Below are positions 6,660 to 13,246 of a stretch of 24,545 nucleotides of DNA, one piece after another. The notes beneath the pieces are model-generated. The model saw only the letters and a program-made list of their open reading frames with translations. It had not been told where the DNA came from and ran no database searches. The translations under genes and the position numbers were made by a program. This DNA comes from a virus. Position 1 is the first letter of the stretch, and each line of letters opens with the position of its first letter. The DNA is taken from IMG/VR virus record IMGVR_UViG_3300036770_001201, positions 1 through 24,545 of that record; one strand, written 5' to 3'.

Positions 6660-7608
6660 CTTATGGATTTCTGGAAGAAAAACTAGAAAATCTCCTTCTG
6701 GATGGATTTCTGGAAACGCAGTGTGTTGTCAGTATCGTGGCGAGACTGCCGATACTCGTGGTCGTGGTGGTGTCTTAGTAAGTTCAGACAATCAAATAAT
6801 CTATTCCTGTTTTAACTGCCAATTTAAAACTGGTTATCGACCCGGCCAACATTTAGGATATCGGTTTAGAAGATTACTGTCTTGGTTAGGCGCAGATGAA
6901 AATACTATAAATCGGCTGGTCATAGAAACAGTTAGGATCAAAGATATAGCTGGTACTAGATCCATTGAACCCGAACCTGTTGAAATTGACTTCAAGGCTC
7001 GTGCACTGCCTGATCCAGTTTATTTGGTAGAGCAAGATGCTGCTGCGTTAAAATACTGCCAAGACCGTGGCATTGACTTAAATAAATATCCCATGCTGGT
7101 AACTGACCGCACCGAGCACAATCTTAATCGTAGAGTAATAATACCATTTACTTGGCAAAATAGATTAATTGGATATACAGCAAGAGCCTGGGACGCCGCA
7201 GTCAAACCCAAATATCATAGCCAATATGAGCCTAATTATGTTTACAACATGGATCAACAACGCCCACACGCTGAATTTGTGATTGTATGCGAAGGTCCAT
7301 TTGATGCCATGGCCATAGATGGTATAGCGGTACTTGGGAACGATTGTTCGGAAACACAAGCTGACATCATTGACAGTCTAGGACGAGAAGTCATACTAGT
7401 ACCAGACCAGGATCGTGCGGGTCAACAACTGATTCGACGAGCACAAGAATACGGTTGGTCGGTGGCGTTCCCGGTCTGGGCAGAAACGTCAAAAGACATC
7501 AATGAAGCTGTAACACGATATGGTAAGTTGTTTGTGCTTAAAAGCATATTAGATTCCAAAGAAACCAGCAGATTAAAAATTGAACTATTAAGGAAGCGTT
7601 TAAATTAG
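6628..7608 (+). CDS. DNA primase, T4 gp61-like (Zn ribbon + TOPRIM)
   Basis: A 326-aa primase that would make RNA primers for lagging-strand synthesis together with the adjacent helicase. The N-terminal zinc module has CC near residues 31-32 and YSCFNCQF near residue 60. The TOPRIM core follows, with VIVCEGPFDAMAIDG near residue 215 (metal-binding Glu) and VILVPDQDRAGQQL near residue 255 (DxD). The start is unusual: TTG 6628, inside the end of the endonuclease gene, with GGAAAG 9 nt upstream; no ATG lies between it and the zinc motif. The 5' end seems to have arrived with the endonuclease, because another diverged primase 5' end lies upstream at 5809-5955. The stop is 1 nt from the helicase ATG. 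Confidence 0.88.
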   Translation: MINLVTDTTLNLWISGRKTRKSPSGWISGNAVCCQYRGETADTRGRGGVLVSSDNQIIYSCFNCQFKTGYRPGQHLGYRFRRLLSWLGADENTINRLVIETVRIKDIAGTRSIEPEPVEIDFKARALPDPVYLVEQDAAALKYCQDRGIDLNKYPMLVTDRTEHNLNRRVIIPFTWQNRLIGYTARAWDAAVKPKYHSQYEPNYVYNMDQQRPHAEFVIVCEGPFDAMAIDGIAVLGNDCSETQADIIDSLGREVILVPDQDRAGQQLIRRAQEYGWSVAFPVWAETSKDINEAVTRYGKLFVLKSILDSKETSRLKIELLRKRLN

Positions 7609-7609
7609 T

Positions 7610-9001
7610 ATGACTGACTACACAGTAGACCTACAACGACTATTTCTCGAGTTCATGCTTACTGATGCACAGAGTTTTGTGCGTGTGCAAAATATCTATA
7701 ACCCAGAAAACTTTGATCGTACCTTGCGTGAAGCTGCTAAATTCATACAAGATCATGTTGCAAAGCACACAGTATTGCCCACAGTAGAACAAGTACGAGC
7801 TGTTAGCGGAGTTGAAGTCGCACTAGTGCCTGAACTGGATTCTAGGCATTTAGAGTGGTTCATGGAGGAGTTTGAAACTTTTACTCGCAGACAGGAACTA
7901 GAACGGGCCATTCTAAAGTCAGCTGACTTAATTGAAAAAGGTGATTTTAATCCAGTTGAAAAGCTAATCAAAGATGCTGTACAGATTAGTTTAACTAGAG
8001 ATCTAGGCACAGACTACTGGAGCGATCCTACCGATCGTATTAATCGTTACTTTAACTCGGGTGGACAAGTCAGCACAGGTTGGCCACAGCTAGACAAGAT
8101 CATGTATGGCGGATTCAGCCGAGGTGAACTCAATATCTTTGCTGGTGGATCAGGATCGGGCAAGAGCTTGGTCATGATGAATATTGCCTTGAACTGGTTA
8201 CAGCAGGGATTACATGGTGTTTATATCACACTAGAACTCAGCGAAGAATTAACTAGTTTACGCACTGATGCTATGTTAACTGACATGAGTACTAGAGACA
8301 TACGCAGAGACATTGAAAACACTGGTCTCAAAGTTAAAATGGCTGGTCGCCGAGCGGGTAGTTATCGTGTTAAATATTTGCCAGCACAAAGCACAGTAAA
8401 TGACATACGCAGTTATATCAAAGAGTATCAGGTTCAAACCAATAATCGTGTTGACTTTGTTATGATTGATTATTTAGATTTGTTGATGCCAGTTAGTGCC
8501 AAAGTAAGTCCTAATGATTTGTTTGTCAAGGACAAGTATGTTAGTGAAGAACTGCGTAACTTAAGTAAAGAATTGGGTATGTTAATGATCACTGCCTCGC
8601 AGTTGAATCGAAGTGCTGTGGAAGAAGTCGAGTTTGATCATAGTCATATTTCGGGTGGTATTAGTAAAATTAACACAGCAGATAATGTGTTTGGTATTTT
8701 TACTAGTAGAGCCATGCGTGAACGAGGCAAGTATCAAATACAGTGCATGAAATCGCGTAGTAGCACTGGTGTGGGCATGAAACTGGATTTAGACTACAAC
8801 ATAGAAACCATGCGTATTACAGATTCTGGCAGTGACGATTCGTCTCAAAGAACCGAAGATCGTACTTCGTCCATTATGAATAAAATCAAGTCCACTAGTA
8901 ATGCCGCAACAGACGTGCAGTCTGTACCTAAAGGTGTGCAAGCTGACACTAGCAAATTAAAGCAAATGATCGCAGGCTTACGCGGTAATCAACAGGTATA
9001 A
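7610..9001 (+). CDS. dnaB: Replicative DnaB-type helicase, T4 gp41-like
   Basis: A 463-aa RecA-fold hexameric helicase for fork unwinding. An N-terminal helical domain (residues 1-140) is followed by the motor: Walker A GGSGSGKS at about residues 179-186, Walker B VMIDYLDL near 285, the motif ITASQLNRSA near 328, then ISKINTADNVFGIF and the basic MKSRSSTGVG near 385, a typical end for the DnaB/gp41 core. The C-terminal 60 residues are polar and serine-rich, probably a flexible tail. It follows the primase with 1 nt between stop and start, so the pair acts as a primosome as in T4 (41/61). Family identity is secure; T4-type rather than bacterial DnaB is inferred from the neighbour and the phage context. 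Confidence 0.93.
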   Translation: MTDYTVDLQRLFLEFMLTDAQSFVRVQNIYNPENFDRTLREAAKFIQDHVAKHTVLPTVEQVRAVSGVEVALVPELDSRHLEWFMEEFETFTRRQELERAILKSADLIEKGDFNPVEKLIKDAVQISLTRDLGTDYWSDPTDRINRYFNSGGQVSTGWPQLDKIMYGGFSRGELNIFAGGSGSGKSLVMMNIALNWLQQGLHGVYITLELSEELTSLRTDAMLTDMSTRDIRRDIENTGLKVKMAGRRAGSYRVKYLPAQSTVNDIRSYIKEYQVQTNNRVDFVMIDYLDLLMPVSAKVSPNDLFVKDKYVSEELRNLSKELGMLMITASQLNRSAVEEVEFDHSHISGGISKINTADNVFGIFTSRAMRERGKYQIQCMKSRSSTGVGMKLDLDYNIETMRITDSGSDDSSQRTEDRTSSIMNKIKSTSNAATDVQSVPKGVQADTSKLKQMIAGLRGNQQV

Positions 9002-9009
9002 TATAAATA
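9002..9009 (+). promoter_or_regulatory. T4-type late promoter (TATAAATA)
   Basis: Perfect octamer immediately after the helicase stop. Predicted +1 near 9015; a GGGAG ribosome binding site and TTG 9029 follow at normal distance. Confidence 0.65.
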
Positions 9010-9028
9010 TAGTATCCGGGAGATTCTG

Positions 9029-9277
9029 TTGCAAAAGCGTACTCGTAGTATATTAACTGAACTTGACAGTTTTAAGTTAGAGCGTGATCGCGAAAATTTC
9101 GTAGAGACTCGCGCGGCCAATGTTATTCAAAGTGCCATACATCTACTACATTATATTAAAGAAAACTATGACAATGACACAGCTCAAGATCTAGAGCGTA
9201 GATTAGTCAATAGTATACGCAGCGGAGATCTAGCAAAATTTCAACGAGGCATAAGGCGAGTTAAAGATGATGTTTAA
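9029..9277 (+). CDS. Small conserved helical protein, TTG start
   Basis: An 82-aa, highly charged, all-helical protein (RTRSILTELDSFKLERDREN, then DLERRLVNSIRSGDLAKFQRG). No transmembrane segment, signal peptide or catalytic motif is visible. TTG 9029 is chosen because GGGAG at 9018-9022 lies 6 nt upstream and a late promoter precedes it; no in-frame ATG exists. I recall similar short proteins in T4-like marine phages without a known role. The late promoter suggests a structural or assembly function. Confidence 0.75.
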   Translation: MQKRTRSILTELDSFKLERDRENFVETRAANVIQSAIHLLHYIKENYDNDTAQDLERRLVNSIRSGDLAKFQRGIRRVKDDV

Positions 9278-9280
9278 ATA
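9273..9280 (+). promoter_or_regulatory. Putative late promoter (TTTAAATA) overlapping a stop codon
   Basis: Seven of eight match TATAAATA. The TAA of the preceding gene lies inside the box. Predicted +1 near 9286; AAGGTAAGGA and ATG 9309 follow. Confidence 0.4.
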
Positions 9281-9308
9281 TTCAACATCATAAGGTAAGG
9301 AATACATA

Positions 9309-9857
9309 ATGAAATCTAGAGAAATCGTAGTTGAATATCCGACCCCGTTAGCGGCTAGACAAGCAGTTGGTACTGTTCGTGGAGCAGTACAAGGTTTTAA
9401 ATCGGGCGGATTCGGTGGTGCTGTTAGTGGTGCTACAGCTGGTTTTGCTCAGGGCCTAGGTGATCAACGAGTAGCCAACACATCTAACCGAGTATATGGT
9501 GACTGGGCTAGAATTGTCAAAAACCTACCGCTTGGTACCGACTACACTACAGAATTAGTCAATTATATAGATCAAAGATTCTCTAAGTATGTAGAGCCAG
9601 GTAAAAGTCAAGTGCCTGTGCCCACAATTGCCAATGCCACAGATTATCGGGCAATGCAGCAGTATATTAACGCCAGGACTCAAGAGCTTTGGACCAAAAC
9701 CCAACCGGTGCCCACTAATACCGGAGCAGCTGGCAGCACCGGAGCAAGCACAGGCGGAAATCAACCCACAGCAGTAGATCAAATAAAACAAATGTATGGT
9801 GCCCTAAGCACTGGAGAAAAAAACCAACTTCAATTATGGCTTAGTACTAATCCTTGA
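9309..9857 (+). CDS. Probable head internal or virion protein with a leader and glycine-rich segment
   Basis: A 182-aa protein of no family known to me. The N-terminus MKSREIVVEY resembles the capsid-targeting leader of T4 internal proteins (MKTYQEFIAEA), which the gp21 protease cuts after the Glu. Residues about 20-52 form a glycine/alanine-rich amphipathic run (GAVQGFKSGGFGGAVSGATA) like a glycine zipper. The middle is mixed alpha/beta, then a linker rich in Thr, Gly, Ala and Pro (TNTGAAGSTGASTGG), and a short helical end (MYGALSTGEKNQLQLWL). The ribosome binding site AAGGTAAGGA is strong, and a late-type promoter box precedes it. The idea of an internal or ejected head protein is inference. 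Confidence 0.75.
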   Translation: MKSREIVVEYPTPLAARQAVGTVRGAVQGFKSGGFGGAVSGATAGFAQGLGDQRVANTSNRVYGDWARIVKNLPLGTDYTTELVNYIDQRFSKYVEPGKSQVPVPTIANATDYRAMQQYINARTQELWTKTQPVPTNTGAAGSTGASTGGNQPTAVDQIKQMYGALSTGEKNQLQLWLSTNP

Positions 9858-9885
9858 TTCTAACCAAACAAAATTTTGGATCAAT

Positions 9886-9893
9886 CATAAATA
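9886..9893 (+). promoter_or_regulatory. T4-type late promoter variant (CATAAATA)
   Basis: Seven of eight match TATAAATA. Predicted +1 is near 9899, two bases before a hairpin at 9901-9912. Confidence 0.55.
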
Positions 9894-9900
9894 ATTACAT

Positions 9901-9912
9901 ACGCGAAAGCGT
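9901..9912 (+). promoter_or_regulatory. 5'-end hairpin with GAAA tetraloop
   Basis: ACGC-GAAA-GCGT, a GNRA tetraloop stem at the very 5' end of the predicted late transcript, upstream of AAAAAGGA and ATG 9936. Such 5' stems often protect mRNA from decay. Confidence 0.6.
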
Positions 9913-9935
9913 TGATATTAAAAAAGGAAATTAAA

Positions 9936-10307
9936 ATGGCCGTATTTGAAAGAGTAAATGGTTACGCAGGCAATTATACAACTGGTACACTTCGTTCCAC
10001 TTCTGATCTAAAGGCTTTTGTTTGCACAATTCGCAGCACAAGCAATGGCAGCAACACTGCTGTTGATCTACAAGCACAAGACGGTGATGCTACTGTTCCA
10101 AACGAAGCCGATCAAATGGTCGAATTGATCATGAAAGAGCTAAATCCTCTTATGTATCATGTTCCTAGCGCCAGTGCTGGTGCTGTACATTTGATCATGC
10201 ATGGTCACGCTGTTGACGCTGCTAGCATCAAGTCTCGTTTGGTCATGATCAGTGGCATTGGTACTGACACTGCTGTTACACTAGGTACAGCGATTACTGT
10301 TGCCTAA
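9936..10307 (+). CDS. Small, probably abundant virion protein (decoration-like)
   Basis: A 123-aa protein beginning MAVFERVNGYAGNYTTGTL. ATG 9936 is chosen over an upstream start at 9912 because of the strong AAAAAGGA site 6-7 nt before it. The sequence is beta-rich with many Thr, Ser and Ala, no cysteine cluster, and a central helical part (QMVELIMKELNPLMYHV). I recognise no family. The signals suggest very high expression: late promoter, protected 5' hairpin, strong ribosome binding site and a strong terminator straight after. A head decoration or tail-tube-like abundant protein is a reasonable guess, but only a guess. Confidence 0.8.
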   Translation: MAVFERVNGYAGNYTTGTLRSTSDLKAFVCTIRSTSNGSNTAVDLQAQDGDATVPNEADQMVELIMKELNPLMYHVPSASAGAVHLIMHGHAVDAASIKSRLVMISGIGTDTAVTLGTAITVA

Positions 10308-10323
10308 TCGACTCGTAGTCGAT
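10307..10323 (+). terminator. Small hairpin ahead of the terminator
   Basis: ATCGACT-CGT-AGTCGAT, a perfect 7-bp stem starting at the last base of the stop codon. It lacks a T-run and may stabilise the 3' end. Confidence 0.5.
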
Positions 10324-10327
10324 CATT

Positions 10328-10354
10328 AAAAGCCCTACTAGTTAGGGCTTTTTT
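10328..10354 (+). terminator. Rho-independent terminator
   Basis: Stem AAAAGCCCTA/TAGGGCTTTT with loop CTAGT, then a T-run (TTTTTT continuing past 10350). Ends the transcript of the 9936-10307 gene. Confidence 0.9.
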
Positions 10355-10377
10355 ATTAACCTTATTTTTAAAAATAG

Positions 10378-10385
10378 GTTAAATA
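10378..10385 (+). promoter_or_regulatory. Putative late promoter (GTTAAATA)
   Basis: Six of eight match TATAAATA. It lies just after the terminator, where a new transcript must start, 55 nt before ATG 10440. Confidence 0.35.
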
Positions 10386-10439
10386 TACTAATAATCTACT
10401 TTAGTGGTAGTATCTCTTATTTTAGGATTTTTAAATATC

Positions 10440-10697
10440 ATGTCGGCATCAGATATTGAGCGCGAGAATTTGGAGGCGCATGTGGAATTATGTGCAGAAA
10501 GATACAAACAGCTGAATCTCAAATTAGACAGCCTCGATAATAAGGTCACTGCCATGGAAGGCATGATTTCTGATATCAAAAACAGTTTATCAGACGCTAA
10601 TGATAAACATAATCGACAACTAATTACCATAGGTACCAGTGTTATAGTGGTATTAATTGGAGCAATTATTTCTCTAGTAGTGGCGTTAACGCGATGA
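10440..10697 (+). CDS. Coiled-coil protein with a C-terminal membrane anchor
   Basis: An 85-aa protein. Residues 1-58 are charged and helical with a likely coiled coil (LNLKLDSLDNKVTAMEGMI). Residues about 61-82 are a strong transmembrane helix (LITIGTSVIVVLIGAIISLV), followed by the short tail ALTR. ATG 10440 is preferred over an in-frame ATG at 10404, which would add a hydrophobic N-terminal segment. The topology (soluble N-terminus, tail anchor) resembles small membrane proteins of T4-like marine phages with no proven role. A lysis or superinfection role is possible but unsupported. The stop overlaps the next ATG. Confidence 0.75.
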   Translation: MSASDIERENLEAHVELCAERYKQLNLKLDSLDNKVTAMEGMISDIKNSLSDANDKHNRQLITIGTSVIVVLIGAIISLVVALTR

Positions 10698-10909
10698 GAA
10701 TCGTAGAATTTACCAGGGCTATAAGTATGCCCATAAGTAATGAAGAAGCCGAAGTTCTTGATCATATCACCGAGCAAGCTGAGCCGGTGCCCAAATCCGC
10801 ATTATCCCAGCGAGATCAAGTCTTAGCTAATCAATTAGTCAATAAGGGTCTAGTCATTAGACGAAATTATGAAGGTGTCATCAAATACAGTCGACAAAAA
10901 ACAAGTTGA
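10694..10909 (+). CDS. Small winged-helix-like protein
   Basis: A 71-aa protein. After MRIVEFTRAISMP comes a pattern resembling a winged helix: NEEAEVLDHI, then SALSQRDQVLANQLVNKGLVIRR (recognition-helix-like, followed by a basic turn) and IKYSRQ. This could bind DNA, but it is short and I cannot name the family. The ATG overlaps the upstream stop (ATGA), and its own 3' end overlaps the next gene by about 40 nt. The N-terminus resembles the leaders at 9309 and 12071 but lacks the cleavage-type Glu. Confidence 0.65.
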   Translation: MRIVEFTRAISMPISNEEAEVLDHITEQAEPVPKSALSQRDQVLANQLVNKGLVIRRNYEGVIKYSRQKTS

Positions 10910-11387
10910 ACAAGCTGTCGACCATGTAGTAAAACATATCAAGAAGTGGACCAAAGCCGAACTTGCTGAAATTATAAATCAAAAAAAGCCAAGAAACCAA
11001 AGTCCCTTAATAGTTGAATTAAGTGCCAATCATTTTTTAGTTGGCAATTATGCCATAAAGCATTATGTAGACAGTTGGGTTTTGATTTATCGATACAACG
11101 ATCAAGAGTTATGGTTTGAGTATAAGAATTCGGCTATATTTTATGCTATTTGCCAACATCGTAACAGGTTTGATTTATCTGACCAAATCATGCTATATGA
11201 TCAAAATATAAATAGATTAAAACGTGAGGCTGAACATTTTAAACAAAGAATACAGCGTGCTAAGAATCGACCTATGTTAACTCGTGAACTTTATACAAAC
11301 AGATTAACTCAAGTCACAGTAAATCTTAGACATCAGCATCACTTATTGGAAAAAACTTTAAAAATCGCTAAATACTTAAACATTTAG
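10869..11387 (+). CDS. Conserved phage protein of unknown function, helical C-terminus
   Basis: A 172-aa protein. Residues about 45-100 form a compact alpha/beta region with many aromatics (HFLVGNYAIKHYVDSW, ELWFEYKNSAIFYAIC). Residues about 105-170 are basic and helical, probably a coiled coil (INRLKREAEHFKQRIQRAKN). I recall similar uncharacterised proteins in T4-like marine phages. The ATG at 10869 lies inside the previous gene with only a weak ribosome binding site, so the true start may be a few codons later (GTG 10875). Neighbours suggest an assembly role. Confidence 0.72.
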   Translation: MKVSSNTVDKKQVEQAVDHVVKHIKKWTKAELAEIINQKKPRNQSPLIVELSANHFLVGNYAIKHYVDSWVLIYRYNDQELWFEYKNSAIFYAICQHRNRFDLSDQIMLYDQNINRLKREAEHFKQRIQRAKNRPMLTRELYTNRLTQVTVNLRHQHHLLEKTLKIAKYLNI

Positions 11388-11399
11388 GAATCTCCCATT

Positions 11400-12071
11400 A
11401 TGAACCTTAAAGATATTAATCCCGCATCAACTAGTAACAGAATGAACTCGTTAATGAGCAGTCGTTTTGGTTTTACTATTGATTTTGATCGTCTCAGCTG
11501 GCAAAAGGCTCAGCAGCTCAATGCCTTGATTGGAGAAAACATTCAGCGCATTCGTCGTGCACATGGTGTTCATCAAGTCGAGCGCAATCCCAAGTACATG
11601 GAATTGCTTATGGTACGAGAAAGCCTAGGGCGTTGGATGCAAGAAAACCAACAGCTCATGGAAAGCGAAATGGGCAAAAGTCAAGCCATATTAGCAGCCA
11701 AAGACATGGTAGACACTATTCAAGACATGGTTGAGCGTGTTAGCAAAATGCAAGTTGAGCAACTACCGGCCTTGATTGACACCATTCGTGATCAAATTGG
11801 CATGGCCGAAGCTGACCAGTTCAAATCATCTATGGCAGATTTGCTACAAAGTGTTAGTCAAAGCCTAGCACAAGCTCGTGAAACTGCTGATACTTCAGCA
11901 CGATCATTGGCTGGCGAAGGCGGTGGTGCTATGCCTGGTGCAGATCTTGGTGCTGCTGGGATGCCCGTGGCTCCGATCGCTAATGAACCCAGTGACCTAG
12001 ACACAGATGAGTTTAATGCCACTGATGCTGCTGTGGGTGGTTCAGAGCCCATGGGTAGAGAAAAACGCTGA
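11400..12071 (+). CDS. Probable head assembly/core-type protein
   Basis: A 223-aa protein: long helices (residues 20-160, for example NALIGENIQRIRRAHGVHQV and DMVDTIQDMVERVSKMQ), then a Gly/Ala/Pro-rich acidic tail (GGGAMPGADLGAAGMP, SDLDTDEFNATDAA). Helical body plus acidic low-complexity tail is typical of scaffold or core proteins. The pattern ERNPKYMELLMV reminds me of a conserved protein in cyanophage genomes. No enzymatic motif. AGGA lies about 10 nt before the ATG. The stop overlaps the next start (TGATGA), and that next gene has a head-leader-like N-terminus, which supports but does not prove a head role. Confidence 0.75.
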   Translation: MNLKDINPASTSNRMNSLMSSRFGFTIDFDRLSWQKAQQLNALIGENIQRIRRAHGVHQVERNPKYMELLMVRESLGRWMQENQQLMESEMGKSQAILAAKDMVDTIQDMVERVSKMQVEQLPALIDTIRDQIGMAEADQFKSSMADLLQSVSQSLAQARETADTSARSLAGEGGGAMPGADLGAAGMPVAPIANEPSDLDTDEFNATDAAVGGSEPMGREKR

Positions 12072-12457
12072 TGAGAGCCAGTGAGTTCGTGGTTGAAATT
12101 GATACCAATTCAACCACAAATTTAATTAGTATATTGGATAATTTGCGTGGCAGCCACGATCAAATTCGAGTTGATGCCTTGGTCAACATGGTTGCTCGCA
12201 GTCCAGGCAGCGAAATGTTTAATGTAGATTTACTAAAAGATGCTTACGACAGTGGTGAGTTAGACAACATAATCGAAAAAATAGCCAAAGATGATACTGG
12301 TGTATTATATGTGTATCTAAAGCCCTTGGTTAGTGATTTGGAAAATGAGCCCGAGTTAGAGCCCGAAACCACTGATGCTGGAGCAAAATGGGCTGGTTCT
12401 GAGCCCAGAAGAACTGTGGCCATGATGGCCAAAAGAGCACAAGCAAAACGATCATAA
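12071..12457 (+). CDS. Small acidic protein with a capsid-targeting-like leader
   Basis: A 128-aa protein starting MRASEFVVEI. The EFVVE stretch is strikingly like EFIAE in the leader of T4 internal proteins, where the prohead protease cuts after Glu; cleavage here would release nine residues. The body is helical (ISILDNLRGSHDQIRVDALV, DAYDSGELDNIIEKIA), then an acidic stretch (ENEPELEPETTDAG) and a basic tail (MAKRAQAKRS). Coupled to the upstream gene by overlapping stop and start. Role inferred, family unknown. Confidence 0.75.
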   Translation: MRASEFVVEIDTNSTTNLISILDNLRGSHDQIRVDALVNMVARSPGSEMFNVDLLKDAYDSGELDNIIEKIAKDDTGVLYVYLKPLVSDLENEPELEPETTDAGAKWAGSEPRRTVAMMAKRAQAKRS

Positions 12458-12461
12458 TCTA

Positions 12462-12490
12462 TTGTAATAGCCCCAACAAAGCTATATAAT
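12462..12490 (+). promoter_or_regulatory. Sigma70-like promoter (TTGTAA-17-TATAAT)
   Basis: A -35 TTGTAA at 12462-12467, a 17-nt spacer and -10 TATAAT at 12485-12490. Predicted +1 near 12497. Drives the exonuclease gene in the gap after 12457. Confidence 0.65.
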
Positions 12491-12495
12491 AGCAT

Positions 12496-12509
12496 AGAGC
12501 TTGCGCTCT
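12496..12509 (+). promoter_or_regulatory. 5'-end hairpin of the exonuclease transcript
   Basis: AGAGC-TTGC-GCTCT, a 5-bp stem at the predicted +1, followed by AAAGGA (12516-12521) 7 nt before GTG 12529. Confidence 0.5.
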
Positions 12510-12528
12510 CAAATAAAAGGATAAATCT

Positions 12529-13224
12529 GTGTTAGTAAAAAAGTTTGAGTATCTTGCCTTGTCAAGAAGTACTCAAAACGGGCGTCGTGAATATCTCACT
12601 CCCGATGGGCAAAGAGTCGCCAGTGTAACTACGATCTTAGATGCCACCAAACCCCAAGAAGCCAGACAAGCTCTTGAAGCATGGCGCCAAAATGTCGGAC
12701 AAGAACGGGCCAAGCAAATCACTACCGAAGCTGCCAATCGTGGCACTAGAATGCACAAATACTTGGAAGATTACATCAAAGGTGAACCCTTAAAAGAGTC
12801 AGTTTCGAATCCTTATGCACAAGAAAGTCTTAACATGGCCAAAACTGTGATTGCAGCTGGATTTGGACACATCTCCGAAGTTTGGGGAAACGAAGTTCCT
12901 TTGTATTTTCCCGAGCTTTATGCAGGAACCACTGATTGTGTGGGTGTACACAATGGCCATCCCAGTATAATAGATTTCAAACAAAGCAACAAACCCAAGC
13001 GTCGTGAATGGATCGATGACTATTTCCTACAACTCACTGCCTATGCTTTAGCACATAATGAAGTACATGGCACTGACATCAAGCGAGGAGTTGTTATGGT
13101 CTGTGTTAAGCCACAGCCCGGACAACAGCCCGATTATCAAGAGTTTGTGTTAGAACCCGAAGACTTTGGCATGTGGACTGAACGATGGTGTGATCGAGTC
13201 AGTGAGTATTATCGATTACGGTAA
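12529..13224 (+). CDS. PD-(D/E)XK exonuclease (RecB/MGME1-like)
   Basis: A 231-aa nuclease of the PD-(D/E)XK superfamily, probably for DNA recombination or host DNA breakdown. Visible motifs: TRMHKYLEDY near residue 77 (the conserved His-helix); EVPLYF near 124; GTTDCVGV near 136 (metal-binding Asp); IIDFKQSNK near 147 (the D-x-K); and YFLQLTAYAL near 165 (the Gln helix). All core residues are present, so it should be active. The start is GTG 12529, with AAAGGA at good spacing and its own sigma70-like promoter, which implies early expression. Other members of the fold (Cas4-like) are less likely because no cysteine cluster is seen. Confidence 0.88.
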   Translation: MLVKKFEYLALSRSTQNGRREYLTPDGQRVASVTTILDATKPQEARQALEAWRQNVGQERAKQITTEAANRGTRMHKYLEDYIKGEPLKESVSNPYAQESLNMAKTVIAAGFGHISEVWGNEVPLYFPELYAGTTDCVGVHNGHPSIIDFKQSNKPKRREWIDDYFLQLTAYALAHNEVHGTDIKRGVVMVCVKPQPGQQPDYQEFVLEPEDFGMWTERWCDRVSEYYRLR

Positions 13225-13227
13225 ATA
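13220..13227 (+). promoter_or_regulatory. Putative late promoter (GGTAAATA) overlapping a stop codon
   Basis: Six of eight match TATAAATA. It contains the TAA of the exonuclease. Predicted +1 near 13233; AAGGT and ATG 13247 follow at ideal spacing. Confidence 0.45.
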
Positions 13228-13246
13228 CTGCCTATAAGGTGAAAAA

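Noticed and set aside
5809-6700. Group I intron carrying the endonuclease inside the primase gene
   Set aside because: The two flanks encode the same protein region rather than consecutive parts, so splicing would not restore one gene; no intron core was recognised.
10430-10437. TTTAAATA box as the late promoter for the gene at 10440
   Set aside because: The predicted +1 would fall inside the start codon; the box at 10378 fits better.
10388-10777. Leftward open frame opposite the coiled-coil membrane protein
   Set aside because: The + strand frame has a classic coiled coil plus membrane helix and coupled neighbours; the leftward frame is its shadow.
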